64,000 nt of DNA from Streptomyces canus 299MFChir4.1 (GCF_000383615.1 NZ_KB911585.1:530939-594938), one strand, 5' to 3'; positions 17,648 to 25,986 are shown, counted from the first letter of the stretch. Translations and numbers: made by a program. The notes: a model not told the origin generated them from the sequence alone.

Positions 17648-18832
17648 ATGGCCGCTTACCTGTGCCCGCCTGCCGTGATACATGGCAAGCACGCCGTGCG
17701 GACCAGCCAGATCGTGGACGAAGTGCGCGGTCGGCACCCGAACGCGGCGTGGGCGCCGCGGATCGACGGCATCGCGGCCAGTACGGGCATCGAAACCCGT
17801 GGCTGGATGCTGCCGTTGGAGGCCGCCGTCGCGCCCGGCAGCGGAAGCGGCCTGCCGGCCGCCGGCATCGGGCCGGCCCGAGAGGCGCTGGCCGGTGACG
17901 GGTTCACCGAACAGGACGTGGATCGCGTGATCGCCGCCCTTGAGGCGATACCCGCGCCGCAGACCGTCCAGGAGCGCACCGCGCCGGCCTGGGCGGCAGT
18001 GCAGTCCTACGGTGAGCGTGCGGCGCGCGGGGCCCTGCAGATCGCCGGACTGGACGCCGCGGACGTCGACTGTCTGATCACCAGTCACTCCACCACCCCG
18101 GCGCTGCCAGGGCTGGACGTCTCCCTCGCCAACCGACTCCCGCTCCGGCGCGACGTGCTGCTGCTGCCGGCCACGCAATGGGCGTGCATAGCCGGGACCC
18201 GCTCCCTGGCGCTGGCGGCGGACCTCGTGGCCGCGGACCCCGACCGGGTGGTCCTGGTCGTGATAGCGGAGGCACTGAGCACGACCTACCAGCCCGCGGA
18301 CGACACTCTGGAATCCCTGATCGTCCGGTTGCTGTTCGCGGACACCGCGGTCGCCGCGGTGGTCACGGGCCGCCCGAGGCCCGAGTCGACGCTACGGCTG
18401 GACACCGCCTGGCACCACACTCTGCCCGGCACCCAGGACCTGCACCGCCTGGAGACACGGGAGGACGGCACACACTTCGTGATGGACCGGCGCGGGCCGC
18501 GCGCCGTGCAGGAGACGGTCACCGCGATGTGGGAGTGGTTGCGCCTCCGATACCAGGACGCCCCCGGCTCCTGGCACCCCGACGTTCTGCTCGCCCACCC
18601 CGGCGGGACGCGTGTGCTGGAGTACATGGAGCAGACCATGCCCGACGGGTGGCCGTCGGGGCTCCTGCGCTACAGCCGGGACAGCTACACCAGCGGCAAC
18701 CGCGGAGGCGCCGCCGTGTTCGACATCATGCGCAGGGCATACGACGCCGGGCAGAAGGCGGGCAGCCGTGCCGTCCTGTACGCGGCTGCCCCTGGCCTCA
18801 CCGCCACCGCCCTGGAAGGGGAGTGGCTGTAG
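17648..18832 (+). CDS. Type III polyketide synthase (chalcone-synthase family)
   Basis: This 394-residue thiolase-fold enzyme condenses malonyl-CoA extender units on a CoA starter. The catalytic Cys-His-Asn triad is visible as Cys180 (PATQWACIAGT), His317 (LLAHPGGTRVLE) and Asn351 (YTSGNRGGAAVFD). The residue before the nucleophile is Ala rather than the Gly usual in plant-like enzymes. GAAAGGG lies ahead of the ATG at 17648. No methyltransferase, P450 or oxygenase of a typical tailoring cluster is adjacent; the next gene is a convergent SpoIIE phosphatase. It is intact and resembles other orphan Streptomyces type III PKSs; the product (alkylpyrone, resorcinol, naphthol) cannot be predicted. 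Confidence 0.88.
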   Translation: MAAYLCPPAVIHGKHAVRTSQIVDEVRGRHPNAAWAPRIDGIAASTGIETRGWMLPLEAAVAPGSGSGLPAAGIGPAREALAGDGFTEQDVDRVIAALEAIPAPQTVQERTAPAWAAVQSYGERAARGALQIAGLDAADVDCLITSHSTTPALPGLDVSLANRLPLRRDVLLLPATQWACIAGTRSLALAADLVAADPDRVVLVVIAEALSTTYQPADDTLESLIVRLLFADTAVAAVVTGRPRPESTLRLDTAWHHTLPGTQDLHRLETREDGTHFVMDRRGPRAVQETVTAMWEWLRLRYQDAPGSWHPDVLLAHPGGTRVLEYMEQTMPDGWPSGLLRYSRDSYTSGNRGGAAVFDIMRRAYDAGQKAGSRAVLYAAAPGLTATALEGEWL

Positions 18833-18906
18833 TGCGGACTCGCGCCCCTCGTAACGCCGGTGCCGCCGCCCGACGAACAGCTCCCGCGCCGCCCGGCCAG
18901 TGCGCC

Positions 18907-19016
18907 GTCACCACCCGGCCGAAGCCACGCCACCACCCGGCCGGAGCCTCGCCACCAGCCCGCTGACGCCTCATCACCGCCGAGCCGACACCCCGTCACC
19001 GCTCGACCGAAGCCCA
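18907..19016. repeat. Five imperfect 22-bp tandem repeats over the 3' end of the phosphatase gene
   Basis: Consecutive 22-bp units starting at 18907, 18929, 18951, 18973 and 18995 share the pattern NYCACCRCCCGGCCGNAGCC with decay in the middle units. The last unit contains the final codons and stop of the minus-strand SpoIIE gene, and the others extend downstream of it into the convergent gap behind the PKS. The unit is not a multiple of three, so the repeats look like slippage duplications of the gene's 3' end. Confidence 0.7.
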
Positions 19017-21158
19017 CACCACCTTCCCGGTGTCCGTCCACCGCACCCCCCACCGGGTGGTGAGCCCATGCACTACGTGCAGGCCACGGCCGGCGTCGTC
19101 GAGGAGCCCGCCCGGGCCCAGTCGCGGCCTGCCGTTGCCGGTGTCGCCCACCTCGCACAGCAGCCCGTGACCGGTCCTGATCAGCCGTACCGTGATGGGT
19201 CCGCCGGCGAAACGGACCGCGTTGGCGACCAGTTCGTCGACCACCAGCAGCACGCTGTCCCTGGTGTGCTCTCTGGTGCCCCACTGCCCCAGCAGCTCGG
19301 AGACCAGTGTGCGGGCCCGGGCGGCCGCGTCGCCGCGGGCGGGCAGACGCCACGTCGCGGTGTCCCCCTTGCGGTAGCCGATCATGCGGGCGATCAGCAG
19401 AGTCACGTCGTCGCGCCGACGCGCCGGCGCCACCGCCGAGACCACGCGCCGCGCGGCCGGCTCCAGGGCGTCCCACGGGTGCACCGAGGACACGGCCTCC
19501 GTCAGCCTGTCGATGCCTTCGTCGATCGACAGGGCCGGATCCTCCACCAGGCCGTCGGTGTAGAGGGCGAGCAGCGAGCCCGGGGGCGCACAGAACGCGT
19601 GCACGTCGTACGGCTCCCGCAGCGCGAACTCGGCGCCCAGCCCGGGGTGGGGGCGTATCGCCACCGGGCCGGCGGGGCCGTCCGGGGGTACCAGGACCGG
19701 GGGAAGGTGGCCGGCGCTGGCCACCGCCACGTGGTGGCTGACCGGGTCGTACACGGCGATGCAGCAGGTCGACCCGAGGGCGCTGTAACCGGCCGCCAGT
19801 CCGGACTCCGCGTCGTCCAGCAGCGACACGGTCTCGTCCAGGTGCTCCAGCACCTCGTCGGGCGCAAGCCCCGCTGACAGCAGCGCGCGGGCCTCCATGC
19901 TCAGCTGTCCCATGGTCGCCGCGGCGCCCAGCCCGTGCCCGACGACGTCTCCGACCACCAGCGCGGTACGGCCGTCCGGCAGCGGAAAGCTGTTCACCCA
20001 GTCGCCGCCGACGCCCGCACTGTCGGGGGTGGCGGGCTGGTAGACGCTGGCCGTCTGGATGGTGTCGCCGCCGGACCGGGGCAGCAGTCGGCGCTGCAAG
20101 GCCAGTACCTGTGTGTGCTCGCGCTGGTGCTGACGGGCCAGGTCCACGTGGTGGGAGGTCCTGGCCACCAATTCTTGCAGGTCGAACAGCTCGCTGTCCG
20201 CGAAGGGGCGGTCCGCCCGCCGCCAGACCTCCGCGACACCCAGGACGACGGGCGGCGTGCCGTCCAGGACCAGCGGTATGCACACCACGGCCACCGCCTG
20301 GTCGCCGGGCACCAGGGCACGTACCAGCCGAGGACTGCCGAGCACCCGTTCGATCGTTGCCCGGTCGGGTACGACGATGGCCTGCGCGGCATCGTCACGC
20401 CGTATGGCCTGCGACAGCAGCCGGCTCGCGTCGCCGGGAAGATCGTCGCCCGGGGTCACATAGCCGTCGGGCCACGCCCGGTCCGGCACCAGGGCCGCCC
20501 GCCGCAGCCGGAGGCGCCCCTGCGGCTGATCGGTGACCGCCTCACCCGTCCACACGGCGAAGTCGAGGTCAATGGCGGTCACGTCACCCCAGGCCAGCAG
20601 GGACTCGGCCAGCGACTGCGCGGTCTCGCCGATGTCCAACGAGGTGCCGATCGCTGTCTCGGCGGCGTACAGGTGCAGCCTCCTGGCCATGGCGATCAGG
20701 GAGACGGTCAGCCCCTCCTGAGGCGCCGCGGCGGCCAGGATGCTCATCGAAACCACCAGCTCCGAACCGTCGCCGCGGCGCAGGCGCTGGACCCTGGCGA
20801 CGTGCGGCTCACGTGTCTCGAGGACCTGCCGCAGCCGCCGGGTGACCGTCGGTACGTCCGAGGGAGGCAGGAGATCGACGAAAGGGCTCCCGGCCACGGC
20901 CTCCACCCCCGCGAAGACCGGGGCGCCCAGATTGCAGCGGGTGATTCTCAGGTCCCGGTCCAGATTGACCGCGCCGAGGATTTGCTCCTGACCGGCGGGG
21001 GTCGGGTTTTCGGATACGGCTCGGCGGGCGGCATTGTCCCCCTGAGGGTCGGCGGAACCGGCGGCCGCTGCCGCTCCGTCGACTGGCATGTACTGACCCA
21101 AAGCGCTGCTGACCATGTCGAACGGTGACGCAGACGAGGGGGGTGGGGTGGAGCCCAT
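18996..21158 (-). CDS. SpoIIE/PP2C phosphatase with PAS, GAF and anti-sigma ATPase domains
   Basis: The 720-residue product has a variable N-terminus, a PAS domain (about 55-155; QILGAVNLDRDLRITRCN), a GAF-like domain (about 165-340), a PP2C/SpoIIE domain (about 370-580; GVGGDWVNSFPL, GDVVGHGLG, LALYTDGLVEDP, RRRDDVTLLIAR) and an HATPase_c domain (about 595-720; LLVVDELVANAVRF, DDAGRGLHVVHGL). The position that is Tyr-Asp in the paralogues (GDWYDV) is Val-Asn here (GDWVNS), so a metal-coordinating Asp of the canonical motif is changed and activity may be altered. It is the third SpoIIE protein within 15 kb. The ATG at 21158 has only a weak GAGAGAG; a later start is possible. Confidence 0.87.
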   Translation of the reverse strand: MGSTPPPSSASPFDMVSSALGQYMPVDGAAAAAGSADPQGDNAARRAVSENPTPAGQEQILGAVNLDRDLRITRCNLGAPVFAGVEAVAGSPFVDLLPPSDVPTVTRRLRQVLETREPHVARVQRLRRGDGSELVVSMSILAAAAPQEGLTVSLIAMARRLHLYAAETAIGTSLDIGETAQSLAESLLAWGDVTAIDLDFAVWTGEAVTDQPQGRLRLRRAALVPDRAWPDGYVTPGDDLPGDASRLLSQAIRRDDAAQAIVVPDRATIERVLGSPRLVRALVPGDQAVAVVCIPLVLDGTPPVVLGVAEVWRRADRPFADSELFDLQELVARTSHHVDLARQHQREHTQVLALQRRLLPRSGGDTIQTASVYQPATPDSAGVGGDWVNSFPLPDGRTALVVGDVVGHGLGAAATMGQLSMEARALLSAGLAPDEVLEHLDETVSLLDDAESGLAAGYSALGSTCCIAVYDPVSHHVAVASAGHLPPVLVPPDGPAGPVAIRPHPGLGAEFALREPYDVHAFCAPPGSLLALYTDGLVEDPALSIDEGIDRLTEAVSSVHPWDALEPAARRVVSAVAPARRRDDVTLLIARMIGYRKGDTATWRLPARGDAAARARTLVSELLGQWGTREHTRDSVLLVVDELVANAVRFAGGPITVRLIRTGHGLLCEVGDTGNGRPRLGPGGLLDDAGRGLHVVHGLTTRWGVRWTDTGKVVWASVER

Positions 21159-21735
21159 ACGACTCTCTCAGCTCGCTCGCCGACCCCGGCACCACGTCGG
21201 AGCCGTACCAGAACCCGGGCGACAGAGTCCCGGGATTCTTGACCGCAAACCTCATTCAATAACACCCGGGGCCGCTTCGCCTACACCAGCGGGCCCCACG
21301 GTGACGCGGTGGCAGCCGACGACCGGTGTTCCTTCGCAGTCGTTCCATGGTCGTCCCATGGTCGTCGCCGCTCTGTACCGGCACGCCGTCGAGGCCGAGT
21401 GGCACGGAGTCTGCGCACCCTCGGTGCGGGGCGGGCGGACGTCGAGTGACAGCGCGGCCCCTCGGCGGTGCGGGAGAAGAGCGGAACGCCTCAGGAGGGC
21501 GCCTGCGGCTGCCGCCCCGGACGCGAGTGCTGCGGCTTACCGCCCGTCCCGTTCGAGGTGTGCCCGGTGGCGAACCGCGTTGACACGGATGATCGCCGGA
21601 CGTTGACTGAGAACACGGCGCAGGACCGTGAACAGCAGGGGCGACCGGGCTTCCGGCGGCCCTGAGCAGCCGTCGAGAAGGCGAAGGGCGACCTCGGACG
21701 GTGACCCCATCGCGACGGAAACGGTGCAGACGACG
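21159..21735. other. Intergenic gap of 577 bp, no gene recognised
   Basis: The stretch separates a leftward phosphatase gene from a rightward small gene. It should hold both promoters. Only short frames without ribosome sites or familiar motifs are seen, and I found no clear operator, RNA gene or terminator. Confidence 0.5.
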
Positions 21736-22080
21736 ATGTACGACCAGACACGCGCTCAGCAGCCCGACGACCGGTCCTCGGGCTTCGGGGCGCACCGCGC
21801 CCAGGGTCCCGAACCGCTGATCCCGTCCGACGAGCGGGACAAGATCGTCCGGCACCTCGGGCACGCCGTCAACCACTTCCCGGACACCCCGCGCGAGGCG
21901 CTGGAGGAGGCCGAGGTCGCCTTCGACGCAGCGGCCGACGCGCTGGTGAGGGCCCTCGCGGAACGGCGGCGGGGCCTGCGCGAGGGCTGGCAGGATCAGG
22001 ATGCCGAGGGGCAGTCCACCGAACTCCGGTTCGCGCTGCGGGAGTACCGGGAGATCACCGGGCGGCTGCTCCGCGTGTAA
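21736..22080 (+). CDS. Small conserved Streptomyces protein of unknown function
   Basis: The product is about 114 residues, acidic and predicted mainly helical, with a disordered start (YDQTRAQQPDDRSSGFG) and a helical body (ERDKIVRHLGHAVNHF; EALEEAEVAFDAAADALVRALAERRRGLREGW; ELRFALREYREITGRLL). I recall near-identical hypothetical proteins across Streptomyces but no assigned function. The heptad-like pattern suggests helical hairpins or dimerisation. The ATG at 21736 is chosen; a GTG at 21724 is a close alternative. Confidence 0.65.
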   Translation: MYDQTRAQQPDDRSSGFGAHRAQGPEPLIPSDERDKIVRHLGHAVNHFPDTPREALEEAEVAFDAAADALVRALAERRRGLREGWQDQDAEGQSTELRFALREYREITGRLLRV

Positions 22081-22183
22081 GCGGCCACGGGATCCGCACC
22101 CGCGACGGCCGTCACCTGCGCGCCCTCGCCGTGGGCGCGGGCTCGGGGCCGTCGGCGCGCAGCGGGCCGCGCCCGGGCTTCGC

Positions 22184-22202
22184 CGGGCCGGCGACCGGCC
22201 CG
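22184..22202. terminator. Possible hairpin terminator between convergent small genes
   Basis: CGGGCCG-GCGAC-CGGCCCG forms a 7-bp GC stem with a 5-nt loop in the gap between the small gene ending at 22080 and the minus-strand frame ending at 22209. GC-rich DNA makes such hairpins common, so support is moderate. Confidence 0.35.
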
Positions 22203-22208
22203 GATCCT

Positions 22209-22469
22209 TTAGATCGTCATAGTCGAGCGCCGTGGCCCGGCGGGAGCGAGGCGGCTGTTCGCGGCGATCTGGGCGAGGCGACGGTCGACGCGGGCACACA
22301 GATCGGCGAGTTGGGCCGAAGTGTCGAGAACGTCCATGCGTCCGTTGTCGTTGAGCTGCCAGACCGCCCCCGTTGAACCCACTGGTACCGGTTGGCCAGG
22401 CGAGCCGGTGGCGGCCGACGGGCCGGATCCGTCGGTGGCGGTCGCGGACAGTTCGTCCAAGTCCTGAAG
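22209..22469 (-). CDS. Short hypothetical frame downstream of yjbQ, possibly a 5'-truncated gene
   Basis: This minus-strand frame has ordinary Streptomyces codon use and a protein-like C-terminal half (GAVWQLNDNGRMDVLDTSAQLADLCARVDRRLAQIAAN). It ends at TAA, which is unusual for this genome. It lacks a ribosome site: the frame runs back into the end of the yjbQ gene, and the only candidate starts are TTG codons near 22460-22496. It may be the surviving 3' portion of a larger gene, or simply a shadow. No family is recognised. Confidence 0.35.
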   Translation of the reverse strand, partial: LQDLDELSATATDGSGPSAATGSPGQPVPVGSTGAVWQLNDNGRMDVLDTSAQLADLCARVDRRLAQIAANSRLAPAGPRRSTMTI

Positions 22470-22479
22470 GGCAACTGAA

Positions 22480-22908
22480 CTAGGAGCCCGCAACAAAGGT
22501 GAAACGCACCTTTCGTTGCGGATTATCCCTATTCGTGTCCACCAGGCACACCGACTGCCAAGTCCCCAGCTCCAGCTGCCCGTTCACCACCGGCAGCGTG
22601 GCATGCGGGGGCACGATCGCCGGGAGGACGTGGTCGCGGCCGTGGCCGGGGCTGCCGTGCCGGTGCTGCCAGCGGTCGTCGGCGGGCAGGAGGGTGTGGA
22701 GGGCGGCCAGGAGGTCGTCGTCGCTGCCGGCACCCGTCTCGATGATCGCGACGCCCGCGGTGGCGTGCGGGACGAAGATGTTGAGGAGACCGTCGCGGCC
22801 CGCGGCGATCTCCCTCAGAAAGGCCTCGCAGTCGCCGGTGAGGTCGACGATCCGCTCCGACGAGCCGGAGGCGACGTTCAGGACTCGGGTGGTGAAAGCG
22901 TCTGACAT
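22480..22908 (-). CDS. YjbQ/UPF0047 family protein
   Basis: This 142-residue protein matches the YjbQ family, some members of which show secondary thiamine-phosphate synthase activity. Family landmarks include NIFVPHATAGVAIIETG, the GHGRDHVLPAIV segment and QLELGTWQSVCLVDTNRDNPQRKV, with conserved His and Glu residues that bind metal. The ATG at 22908 with AGGATGG upstream is chosen over a longer frame. The true cellular role of the family is unsettled. Confidence 0.9.
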   Translation of the reverse strand: MSDAFTTRVLNVASGSSERIVDLTGDCEAFLREIAAGRDGLLNIFVPHATAGVAIIETGAGSDDDLLAALHTLLPADDRWQHRHGSPGHGRDHVLPAIVPPHATLPVVNGQLELGTWQSVCLVDTNRDNPQRKVRFTFVAGS

Positions 22909-22993
22909 GCCACCATCCTCACCCCTCGCGCCGGATTCACTCGTCATACATGACTCATCCAGCGATACGGCAGGTCCAGTCCGCGAGACACCG

Positions 22994-23030
22994 TTGACCG
23001 TGGACGCGCCGACTGGCTAGCTTCGGCGGC
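22994..23030 (+). promoter_or_regulatory. Housekeeping-type promoter of the ssu leader and operon
   Basis: TTGACC (22994-22999) and TAGCTT (23018-23023) are separated by 18 bp, a good HrdB-type pair. The expected start of transcription, about seven bases past the -10, coincides with the ATG of the leader peptide at 23031, so the transcript would be leaderless. Confidence 0.65.
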
Positions 23031-23114
23031 ATGTTGCGTTCAGTCCTGCTCACCACGCGCGGTCACATCGACCTGCTGCGGGTGGCCTCCGCCGCGTGTC
23101 GCCGCGGCCGCTGA
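23031..23114 (+). CDS. 27-residue leader peptide of the sulfonate transport operon
   Basis: This very short gene encodes a basic peptide with the core HIDLLRVASAACRR, which matches the 'putative leader peptide' type found ahead of sulfur-assimilation and sulfonate transport operons in actinobacteria (pattern R-x-H-[VI]-D-L-x-R-V-x-S-x-x-C-R). There is no Shine-Dalgarno sequence; the promoter position predicts leaderless translation. A single Cys codon near the end, followed by Arg codons and the stop 118 bases before ssuC, suggests translation-dependent control by cysteine supply. The regulatory role is inferred from position and family. Confidence 0.75.
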   Translation: MLRSVLLTTRGHIDLLRVASAACRRGR

Positions 23115-23232
23115 CGCCCCTTCCTTCCTCCCCCCCCTCGCTCCGCTGACCGGCGCGCGCACTGATCCGTGCCGTCCCCGGTGGCGCCGAGGCGTGCCCT
23201 TCACCGGTCGCTCTCCCCCTCCGTGGAGCATC

Positions 23233-24132
23233 ATGAGCATCAGCCATGCCCCGCCCGGCTCTCCCGCGCCCGACATTCCGGAAACGTCCCCGCAGGGCGC
23301 TGTCGAGCCCACCAGCCCCGCCCCCGCTCCCGACCTCGAACCCATCGTCCCCACCTCCTCCCGCCGCACCCGGGTCCCCCGCTGGCTGCGCCGCACCACC
23401 GGTCCGGTCCTGCTGCTGGCGTTGTGGCAACTCCTCAGCGGCACAGGGGTGTTGACCGCCGACGTCCTCGCCTCCCCCGGCCGCATCGCCCAGGTCGCGG
23501 GCGATCTGGTCGCCGACGGTTCGCTGACCTCGGCGATGACGACCTCGCTCCAGCGGGTCGCGGGCGGGCTGCTCCTCGGCACCCTCATCGGCACCGGGCT
23601 CGCCCTCGTCTCGGGCCTGTTCCGGGTGGGCGAGGACGTCGTGGACGCTCCGGTGCAGATGCTGCGGACCGTGCCGTTCGTCGGTCTGATCCCGCTGTTC
23701 ATCATCTGGTTCGGCATCGGTGAGGCCCCGAAGATCGCCATCATCACACTCGGCGTGACCTTTCCGCTCTACCTCAACGTCTACGCGGGCATCCGCGGCG
23801 TGGACGCGCAGTTGATCGAGGCCGGCGAGTCCCTCGGTCTCTCACGGTGGGGTCTGGTGCGGCATGTCATCCTGCCGGGCGCCCTGCCCGGCGCCCTGAC
23901 CGGTCTGCGCTACTCGCTCGGCATCGCCTGGCTCGCCCTCGTCTTCGCCGAGCAGGTCAACGCGGACTCCGGCATCGGCTTCCTGATGGTGCAGGCACGG
24001 GACTTCCTGCGGACCGACGTCATCGTGGTGTGCCTGATCGTCTACGCCTTCCTCGGCCTGCTGGCCGACTTCGTCGTCCGCTCTCTCGAAAGGCTGCTGC
24101 TGCAATGGCGACCGACGTTCACCGGCCGGTGA
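23233..24132 (+). CDS. ssuC: Alkanesulfonate-type ABC importer permease
   Basis: The 299-residue protein has a Pro-rich cytosolic N-terminus, six membrane helices, and the EAA loop of SsuC/TauC permeases (EAGESLGLSRWGLVRHVILPGALPGALTGLR). LRTVPFVGLIPLFIIWFGIG is a family hallmark. The ATG at 23233 has GGAG upstream; a start 39 bases earlier lacks one. It is the first gene of a unit with ssuB and ssuA and is preceded by the leader peptide. It would carry sulfonates or related organosulfur compounds across the membrane. Confidence 0.92.
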   Translation: MSISHAPPGSPAPDIPETSPQGAVEPTSPAPAPDLEPIVPTSSRRTRVPRWLRRTTGPVLLLALWQLLSGTGVLTADVLASPGRIAQVAGDLVADGSLTSAMTTSLQRVAGGLLLGTLIGTGLALVSGLFRVGEDVVDAPVQMLRTVPFVGLIPLFIIWFGIGEAPKIAIITLGVTFPLYLNVYAGIRGVDAQLIEAGESLGLSRWGLVRHVILPGALPGALTGLRYSLGIAWLALVFAEQVNADSGIGFLMVQARDFLRTDVIVVCLIVYAFLGLLADFVVRSLERLLLQWRPTFTGR

Positions 24133-24884
24133 ATCCCCAGGCGACCGAGGCATCCGGGGCCGAGGAGCCCCGCCTCACGCAGGCTGTGCGGGTCCAGGGC
24201 CTGACGCGCTCCTTCGACGGACGTGCCGTCATCGACGACCTGCAACTCGATGTCCGGCCGGGCGAGTTCGTGGCCCTGCTGGGCCGCAGCGGCTGCGGCA
24301 AGTCCACCCTGCTGCGCATTCTCGCCGGACTCGACCGGGACATCGAGGGCACCGTCCTGGTCCCCCGCCGCAAGGCGGTCGCCTTCCAGGCACCCCGGCT
24401 GATGCCGTGGAAGAAGGTGTGGCGCAACGTCCTGCTCGGCCTGCCCGGCAAGCCGGACCGCGCCATCGCCGACCGGGCCCTGGAGGAGGTCGGCCTGAGC
24501 CACCGTACCGATGCCTGGCCCAAGACCCTCTCCGGCGGCGAGGCCCAACGTGCCTCTCTGGCACGGGCGTTGGTGCGCGAGCCCGATCTCCTGCTGCTGG
24601 ACGAGCCGTTCGGCGCCCTCGACGCGCTCACCCGGATCAAGGCCCAGCACCTGGTGGGCGAGTTGTGGCAGCGCCGCGGCTGCGCGGTGCTGCTGGTGAC
24701 CCACGACGTCGAGGAGGCCGTCCTGCTCGCCGACCGGGTCCTCGTGATGGACGAGGGTGTCATCGCGCACGAGCAGGAGATCGACCTCGCCCGGCCGCGC
24801 GACATCACCGATCCCCGGTTCGCGGAGATCCGCGGGCAACTCCTGGAACGCCTGGGCGTCGACACCGCCGCCGAAGCCGCCTGA
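24105..24884 (+). CDS. ssuB: Alkanesulfonate-type ABC importer ATPase
   Basis: This 259-residue ATPase has Walker A GRSGCGKST, signature LSGGEAQRASLARALV, Walker B LLLLDEPFGALDAL and switch His in LVTHDVEEAV, all canonical. Its ATG at 24105 lies inside the end of ssuC (28-bp overlap), indicating translational coupling. RLMPWKKVWRNVLLGL is typical of the SsuB/TauB group. It powers import with SsuC and SsuA. Confidence 0.92.
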   Translation: MATDVHRPVNPQATEASGAEEPRLTQAVRVQGLTRSFDGRAVIDDLQLDVRPGEFVALLGRSGCGKSTLLRILAGLDRDIEGTVLVPRRKAVAFQAPRLMPWKKVWRNVLLGLPGKPDRAIADRALEEVGLSHRTDAWPKTLSGGEAQRASLARALVREPDLLLLDEPFGALDALTRIKAQHLVGELWQRRGCAVLLVTHDVEEAVLLADRVLVMDEGVIAHEQEIDLARPRDITDPRFAEIRGQLLERLGVDTAAEAA

Positions 24885-24930
24885 ACTCCCCTACCCACAC
24901 GCCAAGTTGCACAGAACGGATTCATTCCCC

Positions 24931-25947
24931 ATGCGACGTCGCCTCGCCCCCGCCGCACTGCTCCTCCCCCTCGCCCTCCTGCTCACCGCCTGCGGCGGGA
25001 ACGCTTCCGCCGGCACCGACACCGACGGCAAGGGCTCCCTCACGCTGAACGTCGGTGACCAGAAGGGTGGTTCGGAGGCGATCCTGCGCGCCGCCGGGGA
25101 GCTCGACAACCTCGACTACAAGATCAAGTGGTCGACCTTCAGCTCCGGCCCGCCGCTTCTGGAGGCCGTCAACGCCAAGGCCGTCGACATCGGCGGTGTC
25201 GGCAACACCCCGCCGGTGTTCGCGGCCGGCGCCGCCTCGAAGATCACGGTGGTGGCCGCCTGGCACGGTACGTCCAAGGGCGACGCCGTCCTCGTACCGA
25301 ACGACTCCAAGCTGACCGATCCCGCGCAGCTCAAGGGCAAGTCCATCGCCGTGGCGCAGGGTTCCTCCGCCAACTACCAACTGGTCGCCTCCTTGAAGAA
25401 GGCCGGGCTGGGCCTCGCCGACGTGAAGGTCAAGTACCTCCAGCCGGCCGACGCGCTGGCCGCGTTCACCTCAGGCAAGGTCGACGCGTGGGCGGTGTGG
25501 GACCCGTACACCTCGCAGATCCTCCAGGCGAAGCAGGGCCGTGTGCTGCCGACCGGGGACGGTGTCACCAACGGTCTGACCTTCCAGGTGGCGGCACCGG
25601 GCGCATTGAAGGACAAGAAGAAGGCCGAGGCGATCAAGGACTACCTGGAGCGCCTCCGGCGCGCCTACAAGTGGGTCTACTCCCATGAGCCGGAGTGGGC
25701 GAAGGTCTGGGCCAAGGAGACGGGGCTGCCCGAGGACGTGGCGCTGGCCGCGGTGAAGCGGACGTACACCACCCGGGTCGCGGTGGCGGTGGACCGGCAG
25801 CTCATCGCGTCGGAGCAGGAGATCGCCGACACGTTCACCTCGCTGAAGCTGATCCCGAGGAAGGTGGACTTCGGGAACTTCGTGGACACGCGGTTCAACG
25901 GCGAGCTGCCCGCGTCGACCTCCGCATCCCGCCCCTCCGAGGACTGA
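24931..25947 (+). CDS. ssuA: Aliphatic sulfonate-binding lipoprotein
   Basis: The 338-residue protein starts with a lipoprotein signal (LLLPLALLLTACGG, lipid-anchored at Cys21) and continues as an SsuA/NMT1-type binding fold: LLEAVNAKAVDIGGVGNTPPVFAAGA, LKGKSIAVAQGSSANYQLV, SGKVDAWAVWDPYTSQI. It lies 46 bp after ssuB and completes the importer. Aliphatic sulfonates are the most likely ligands; taurine or sulfate esters are alternatives. No FMNH2-dependent SsuD monooxygenase gene is beside it. Confidence 0.92.
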   Translation: MRRRLAPAALLLPLALLLTACGGNASAGTDTDGKGSLTLNVGDQKGGSEAILRAAGELDNLDYKIKWSTFSSGPPLLEAVNAKAVDIGGVGNTPPVFAAGAASKITVVAAWHGTSKGDAVLVPNDSKLTDPAQLKGKSIAVAQGSSANYQLVASLKKAGLGLADVKVKYLQPADALAAFTSGKVDAWAVWDPYTSQILQAKQGRVLPTGDGVTNGLTFQVAAPGALKDKKKAEAIKDYLERLRRAYKWVYSHEPEWAKVWAKETGLPEDVALAAVKRTYTTRVAVAVDRQLIASEQEIADTFTSLKLIPRKVDFGNFVDTRFNGELPASTSASRPSED

Positions 25948-25986
25948 CACGGGAAGATCCACGGCCTCGCCACGGTTAGTAGAAAC

